The translations under genes were made by a program, and so were the position numbers. 9,947 nucleotides of DNA, from the NCBI GenBank assembly GCA_013298455.1, contig JAAFHR010000093.1, positions 1-9,947 of the forward strand. The letters are read 5' to 3'. Below are positions 7,403-9,947 of the stretch, one piece after another (positions within the stretch are counted from its first letter, which is position 1; the number at the start of each line of letters is the position of its first letter). Source of the stretch: Betaproteobacteria bacterium. Lineage in GTDB: Bacteria > Pseudomonadota > Gammaproteobacteria > Burkholderiales > Casimicrobiaceae. Under the pieces are notes generated by a model. It did no database searches. It was not told the DNA's origin and saw nothing but the letters and a program-made list of their open reading frames with translations.

Positions 7403-7804
7403 CTATTTCATCTGCTTCGGTGGCGCGTGAATCGCTGAGGCGACAGGACGCGGTCCGAGCGCTTGCGGCGGAAGCGTGATTGCCATGGTGGGGCTACCGG
7501 CTCGGATCGCGCCGGCAGTGGCTGCGGCCGCGTTTTTTGCGGCTTGAGGCGCAGTCTCTACGCATGACGAGCCGGTGCAGCAGTAGAGTTTCCCGCCGCT
7601 GCAACGCACGCCTTCGGTGCGGCAGGCGTAGAGTTTGTCCTTGTCAGTTGCTTCGCTACCGCTGCAGGCGTGAGTTGCGTTGCGGTCGATGGTATTGGCA
7701 AAGCTCGGCGTGCTGATGGCGCAGAGCGCCAATGCGATGACTGCGAAAGCGCGATGAAAAGCCGAGCGAATGTGGTGGCGAGAGTGAGCGGCGAGCGTGG
7801 TCAT
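7403..7804 (-). CDS. Secreted cysteine-rich small protein, unknown function
   Basis: The product is 133 residues. Residues 1-36 look like a signal peptide: Arg/His-rich start, hydrophobic core FAVIALALCAI (20-30), and a PSFA site with probable cleavage after Ala36. The mature part has six cysteines (47, 61, 68, 75, 76, 81) within 35 residues, in the pattern HAC-x13-YAC-x6-RC-x6-CC-x4-C, enough for three disulfides in the periplasm or outside. The remaining C-terminal half is Ala/Pro-rich and probably disordered, ending in PPKQMK. The frame is open for 67 codons upstream to an ATG at 8005, but I chose the ATG at 7804. It is preceded by a good Shine-Dalgarno AAGGA 6 nt away and directly starts the signal peptide. 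It ends 26 nt from the acyl-CoA synthetase stop, convergently. I do not recognise the family. Confidence 0.75.
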   Translation of the reverse strand: MTTLAAHSRHHIRSAFHRAFAVIALALCAISTPSFANTIDRNATHACSGSEATDKDKLYACRTEGVRCSGGKLYCCTGSSCVETAPQAAKNAAAATAGAIRAGSPTMAITLPPQALGPRPVASAIHAPPKQMK

Positions 7805-7810
7805 GGCTAT

Positions 7811-7815
7811 TCCTT
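7811..7815 (-). promoter_or_regulatory. Ribosome binding site that decides the start of the cysteine-rich protein
   Basis: On the minus strand AAGGA is followed by 6 nt and then ATG at 7804. It is the best Shine-Dalgarno sequence I found at any start in the window and favours this start over the in-frame ATG at 8005, which lies inside the patatin gene. Confidence 0.7.
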
Positions 7816-7897
7816 GGTGATCGGGCGGTGTTCGTTTGGCGCAGCATCGGGCGCGTCGAACGCTCGGTCTGCATGAGTGAAAACGAAAACGGATCGG

Positions 7898-7916
7898 AAA
7901 AAGCGACAACCGTCGC
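7898..7916 (-). terminator. Intrinsic terminator downstream of the patatin-like gene
   Basis: Read on the minus strand, GCGAC-GGTT-GTCGC forms a 5-bp GC-rich stem (extendable by a G-T pair) with a 4-nt loop, immediately followed by TTTTT. It lies about 30 nt after the patatin stop codon at 7947 and before the cysteine-rich gene. A second hairpin just upstream, CGCCGA-CGAACT-TCGGCG, overlaps it and could compete. The placement implies that the two minus-strand genes are at least partly separate transcripts. Confidence 0.55.
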
Positions 7917-7946
7917 CGAAGTTCGTCGGCGGTGCACGCGCGACGG

Positions 7947-9044
7947 CTAAAGCGCCGAAACCTCGTGCGCTGGGGCTCCCGAGGTTGCCCACTGCGCAAA
8001 CTCATCCCTTAGCCGTTCACTCTCGGCCACGGCCTTGTTCCACACCGCCACACGGGTCGCCAAATCGTTGCCGTAGCGAGTGAAATCCGTGCGATCGGGA
8101 ATCTTGCCGTTGGGTAGGGTTTTGATCCACTCGGGGTTGGGGGCCAGCACGATCACGTCATCGAGAAACGGGGTCGAAACGTGTCGCCATTTGAGCGATT
8201 TATCAAGCCAGCCGGGGACGATAGCGCGTTGAAAATGCGGGTAGAGGACGACGCCGTCACCCGCGCCCTCTGCGCCGCCACACGCCGCTCGGTAATCCAG
8301 ATGCAGGTGGTAATCAGTGATACCGCCGTCCCAGTAGGCGCCGCGCGGTGCGCCGGGGATGTCGTGCACCGCTTTGAGTAAGAAGGGGATGGAGCATGAC
8401 GCTTGCACGGCTTGGGAGAAGTTGGCCGCGTTGAGTCCGTAGCGGCGAGTGCGGTAGTCGTTGGCGGCGAAGGGGAGCGGTGCGGCTTGCGCGGAGAACA
8501 CCGCGCGCTCGATCCACGCACCCATGGCCTTCCGAGAGAGCGCGTTGGTCAGGTAGGCGCCCAAGTAGCCGATGGGCGAGCGAAACCGGGTGTCTCTGCC
8601 CAGCAGATGCCGCCCGCGCGAGGTGACCACGTGCAGCCGGTAGCGTGGATGATTCAGGATCGATTCGACGTGCTTGGAAAAGGTGGCATCAATGCCCGCG
8701 CCGAAGCGCTCGCTCACGAATTCGGCGCTGGGGCGCTTCTTTCCGGGCGGCACTTCGTAGTGCTGATGAATGTAGTCGTGTTGAAGTTTTTCGAGCGCCG
8801 CAACGGGGTCGGGCAGACACGCCGCCGCCATGCGCCAAGCGCCAATGGATGCGCCGATCAGATCGACGGGCTGCGAGGATTGCGGCAACCATTCGCCAAA
8901 GATGAAGCGATCAAGCGGCAGGAGCGTCAAGCCCTTGGGGCCGCCCGCTGCGGCAGGAATCGCTCGAACGTCAGCAGGCGTGAGTCCGCGCTCACTGATC
9001 CGGGCGAGGGCGCGACGACCGGCGTAGATGTTTAGGGCTTTCAT
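7947..9044 (-). CDS. Patatin-like phospholipase / lipid acyl hydrolase
   Basis: The product is 365 residues with the patatin Ser-Asp dyad. The glycine-rich oxyanion-hole segment is AAAGGPKGLTL (31-41). The nucleophile elbow is GASIG (64-68) with Ser66 as the catalytic serine, followed by the usual helix. The catalytic aspartate is in YWDGGITD (Asp239, DGG at 239-241). Between them are segments typical of an alpha/beta patatin core, such as RYRLHVVTSRGRH (134-146) and the QASCSIPFLLKAV stretch before DGG. I see no signal peptide or lipobox, so it is probably cytoplasmic or peripheral. It likely hydrolyses acyl esters of phospholipids or other lipids; the substrate is not visible. The start is forced, because the next methionine (72) lies after the nucleophile. 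There is no Shine-Dalgarno: the 16 nt before the ATG are almost all pyrimidines. Confidence 0.88.
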   Translation of the reverse strand: MKALNIYAGRRALARISERGLTPADVRAIPAAAGGPKGLTLLPLDRFIFGEWLPQSSQPVDLIGASIGAWRMAAACLPDPVAALEKLQHDYIHQHYEVPPGKKRPSAEFVSERFGAGIDATFSKHVESILNHPRYRLHVVTSRGRHLLGRDTRFRSPIGYLGAYLTNALSRKAMGAWIERAVFSAQAAPLPFAANDYRTRRYGLNAANFSQAVQASCSIPFLLKAVHDIPGAPRGAYWDGGITDYHLHLDYRAACGGAEGAGDGVVLYPHFQRAIVPGWLDKSLKWRHVSTPFLDDVIVLAPNPEWIKTLPNGKIPDRTDFTRYGNDLATRVAVWNKAVAESERLRDEFAQWATSGAPAHEVSAL

Positions 9045-9261
9045 GGGGAAGGGATGGGTGGAGCGGAATCAATCAGCTATCGCTGTGTAGGCCAATAGAT
9101 TTGTGGGGTACAACAAATTTTAATGTTAGATCGAAAACATCGTAAAACAGTCGCAATCCCTCAATTCATATGGCATTGGAAGATAAAGCGCAATGGGTTG
9201 AACAGACCGCCCGTACGAAATGCTGAATTGAGCTTGTGACGTTACGCGAAGTGAATTTTCG
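9045..9261. other. AT-richer intergenic stretch upstream of the patatin gene
   Basis: No supported gene is present. The stretch is visibly richer in A/T than the genes, notably at 9097-9175, and must contain the patatin promoter on the minus strand, though I could not settle on -35/-10 boxes. It holds an AT-rich hairpin (9097-9120) and a separate exact 9-bp inverted pair, CTCAATTCA at 9160-9168 and TGAATTGAG at 9224-9232. Confidence 0.5.
9097..9120. repeat. Small AT-rich hairpin upstream of the patatin gene
   Basis: AGATTTGT (9097-9104) pairs with ACAAATTT (9113-9120) over 8 positions, with one G-T pair and the 8-nt loop GGGGTACA. It could be an operator-like site or nothing; its position about 55-75 nt before the patatin start would suit a regulatory site. 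Confidence 0.3.
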
Positions 9262-9302
9262 TTGACGCGGATTGCGCAGATTTCGCAGATGAACGCAGAT
9301 TA
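9262..9302. repeat. Outer left arm, ATCTGCG-type repeat
   Basis: The arm begins TTGACGCGGATTGCGCAGAT and ends GAACGCAGATTA. Its reverse complement matches 9668-9708 at 35 of 41 positions, with the ends TAATCTGCGT and GCGTCAA conserved exactly. Confidence 0.75.
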
Positions 9303-9338
9303 TTTCTTCTGATCATCAACAGGGCTCAGGTTGACGTA

Positions 9339-9364
9339 TGTCATCCTGAACAGAGCGAAGGATC
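9339..9364. repeat. Middle left arm, TGTCATCCTGAA...GCGAAGGATC motif
   Basis: This motif differs from the ATCTGYG units. It matches the inverse of 9565-9590 at 20 of 26 positions, with TTCGCTCTG and ATGAC the best-kept blocks. From memory, TGTCATCCTGA...GCGAAGGATC strings recur as intergenic repeats in varied bacteria; not verified. Confidence 0.65.
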
Positions 9365-9454
9365 ACTGCGTACAGCAAAGGCGCTCTGGTGGAGAGAAAC
9401 GGTTGCATGGTGACAATACTGTTCGCTTGCGGCCCTGCATTCAGGTTTTTTGCT

Positions 9455-9525
9455 GCAGATTTCACAGATTACGCAGATTTTTCATGGCTGCGTTGGCGTT
9501 CATCTGTGCAATCTGTGAAATCTGT
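9455..9525. repeat. Core hairpin of ATCTGTG units
   Basis: The arm 9455-9479 (GCAGATTTCACAGATTACGC then AGATT) and the arm 9501-9525 (CATCTGTGCAATCTGTGAAA then TCTGT) are inverse to each other at 21 of 25 positions, separated by 21 nt. The block TTTCACAGATT/AATCTGTGAAA is exact. The right arm continues into GGCTAAAA, as in the copy at 5441-5480. Confidence 0.75.
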
Positions 9526-9564
9526 GGCTAAAAATTCTTTGGCGAACAGTGTCGGATGCATGGT

Positions 9565-9590
9565 GATGTTTCGCTCTGCTCAACATGACG
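9565..9590. repeat. Middle right arm, inverse of the 9339-9364 motif
   Basis: Sequence GATGTTTCGCTCTGCTCAAC followed by ATGACG, the inverse of the left middle arm with six differences. Confidence 0.6.
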
Positions 9591-9667
9591 GAGCCCCCAC
9601 TGCAGTTGCGTCTGGGGGATGTTGAGAATCGGTTAATTGTTTTGCTCAGTCGAGCCATCGCTGAGTT

Positions 9668-9708
9668 TAATCTGCGTAAATCTGCGGCATCTGCGAAATC
9701 TGCGTCAA
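9668..9708. repeat. Outer right arm, ATCTGCG-type repeat
   Basis: The arm contains four successive ATCTGCG units (TAATCTGCG, AAATCTGCG, GCATCTGCG, AAATCTGCG) with a period of 9-10 nt, then TCAAAAA. It is the inverse partner of 9262-9302. Confidence 0.75.
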
Positions 9709-9790
9709 AAAGGTCGTGAACCTTCCCTCACTGCAAGCTTGGTTGCATTGCAAGCGGTCTCGGCCAAGTCAGCAGCATGTGTTGCAAGAA

Positions 9791-9808
9791 GCTGAACGTA
9801 CGTACAGC
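9791..9808. promoter_or_regulatory. Candidate LexA (SOS) box upstream of the Y-family polymerase
   Basis: The 18-mer GCTGAACGTACGTACAGC is symmetric at 16 of 18 positions. Aligned with the proteobacterial LexA consensus CTGT-N8-ACAG, it reads CTGA-ACGTACGT-ACAG: correct 16-nt spacing and one changed base. It ends 42 nt before the ATG of a translesion-polymerase gene, a family often under SOS control. The flanking T and A bases of the E. coli consensus are absent. Experimental binding is unknown; the call rests on motif plus context. Confidence 0.55.
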
Positions 9809-9850
9809 AAACGCACTCCGATCCAACGGCCGCTGCGCTACGATTGACGC

Positions 9851-9947
9851 ATGCTTCGCGCCCTCTACGTCGATTTCAACAGCTACTTTGCCTCGGTTGA
9901 GCAGCAGCTGCGCCCGGAGCTGCGTGGCAAACCGGTGGCGGTGGTGC
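9851..9947 (+). CDS. Y-family DNA polymerase, N-terminal fragment (3' end outside window)
   Basis: Only the first 32 residues are present: MLRALYVDFNSYFASVEQ, then QLRPELRGKPVAVV. This is the start of the palm domain of translesion polymerases such as DinB (Pol IV). The first metal-binding aspartate (Asp8, in YVDFNS) lies in a strand, followed by the fingers start SYFASVEQ and the conserved PELRGKPVAV turn. The family as a whole copies past damaged bases. Asn-Ser-Tyr replaces the DinB Met-Asp-Ala-Phe-Tyr wording, so it may belong to a less-studied DinB-like branch; DinB, UmuC and ImuB cannot be told apart from this length. No strong Shine-Dalgarno precedes the ATG. The likely LexA box just upstream suggests induction by DNA damage. 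Confidence 0.85.
   Translation, partial: MLRALYVDFNSYFASVEQQLRPELRGKPVAVV

Larger units (their letters stand above)
9262..9708. repeat. Nested composite inverted-repeat element (about 450 bp, non-coding)
   Basis: Four imperfect inverted pairs are stacked around nearly the same centre (about 9465-9490). Outer arms 9262-9302 and 9668-9708 match at 35 of 41 positions. Middle arms 9339-9364 and 9565-9590 match at 20 of 26. The pair ACTGTTCGC (9418-9426) and GCGAACAGT (9542-9550) is exact. Core arms 9455-9479 and 9501-9525 match at 21 of 25 around a 21-nt loop. Outer and core arms are built from ATCTGCG or ATCTGTG units; the middle arms are a different motif. A 10-nt direct repeat, TGCATGGTGA, lies at 9404 and 9557. 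No transposase is present. It could be a non-autonomous element, a decayed larger palindrome, or several repeats inserted into one another. Confidence 0.75.

Noticed and set aside
7805..8005. Longer 200-residue version of the cysteine-rich protein starting at 8005
   Set aside because: It would start inside the patatin gene, add an Arg-rich segment before a clear signal peptide, and ignore the good ribosome site at 7811-7815.
8403..9035. Plus-strand 210-codon ORF
   Set aside because: Antisense to the patatin gene, which has an intact catalytic dyad; the plus-strand product has no recognisable motif.
9123..9239. Plus-strand 38-codon ORF encoding a basic peptide
   Set aside because: It has no Shine-Dalgarno, lies in an AT-richer spacer, and its residues show no recognisable pattern; easily chance.
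9331..9625. Two overlapping plus-strand ORFs of 66 and 78 codons (9331-9531, 9389-9625)
   Set aside because: Both lie wholly inside the nested inverted-repeat element; their translations are repeat-derived, with no ribosome site and no domain-like composition.
9262..9708. CRISPR array
   Set aside because: The ATCTGYG units repeat at 9-10 nt with no unique spacers of regular length, occur in both orientations, and no cas genes are seen.
9262..9708. Insertion sequence with a transposase
   Set aside because: No transposase-like ORF is present between or beside the arms.

Overview
The window looks like an ordinary stretch of chromosome from a moderately GC-rich Gram-negative bacterium, most likely a betaproteobacterium. 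This rests on adjacent Hsp33 and Hsp15 genes, codon usage rich in G/C at third positions, and a patatin and a Y-family polymerase of proteobacterial type. The taxonomic call is an inference from protein style, not a database result.

Layout. Positions 1-5379 carry four plus-strand genes packed like one operon: the 3' end of hslO (Hsp33, redox-regulated chaperone), hslR (Hsp15, S4-domain RNA-binding protein, starting 2 nt later), a class I SAM-dependent methyltransferase (12 nt later), and a 1251-residue glycosyltransferase whose ATG overlaps the methyltransferase stop as ATGA. That glycosyltransferase appears to be three enzymes in one chain: a GT4-like domain, a coiled coil with a basic linker, a GT2 domain, and a second GT4-like domain. 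With the methyltransferase it probably builds and methylates a cell-surface glycan. No sugar-nucleotide or export genes are in view.

Positions 5380-5708 lack any long gene. They hold one copy of a short ATCTGTG-type repeat and, on the minus strand, a plausible 44-residue single-span membrane protein. An acyl-CoA synthetase (AMP-forming) follows on the plus strand at 5709-7376. Two minus-strand genes then converge on it: a small secreted cysteine-rich protein (7403-7804) and a patatin-like phospholipase (7947-9044), with a likely intrinsic terminator between them.

Positions 9045-9850 are non-coding and the most unusual part of the window. About 450 bp (9262-9708) form a nested set of imperfect inverted repeats. 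The outer arms and the core hairpin are built from ATCTGCG/ATCTGTG units, and the middle arms from a different motif (TGTCATCCTGAA...GCGAAGGATC). The last 97 bp are the start of a Y-family DNA polymerase gene, preceded by an 18-nt near-palindrome that fits a LexA/SOS box with one change.

I see no CRISPR array, phage or complete insertion sequence, and no clear candidate for a wholly new system. The best leads are the nested repeat element, the three-domain glycosyltransferase with its partner methyltransferase, the small membrane ORF, the cysteine-rich secreted protein and the LexA-like box.
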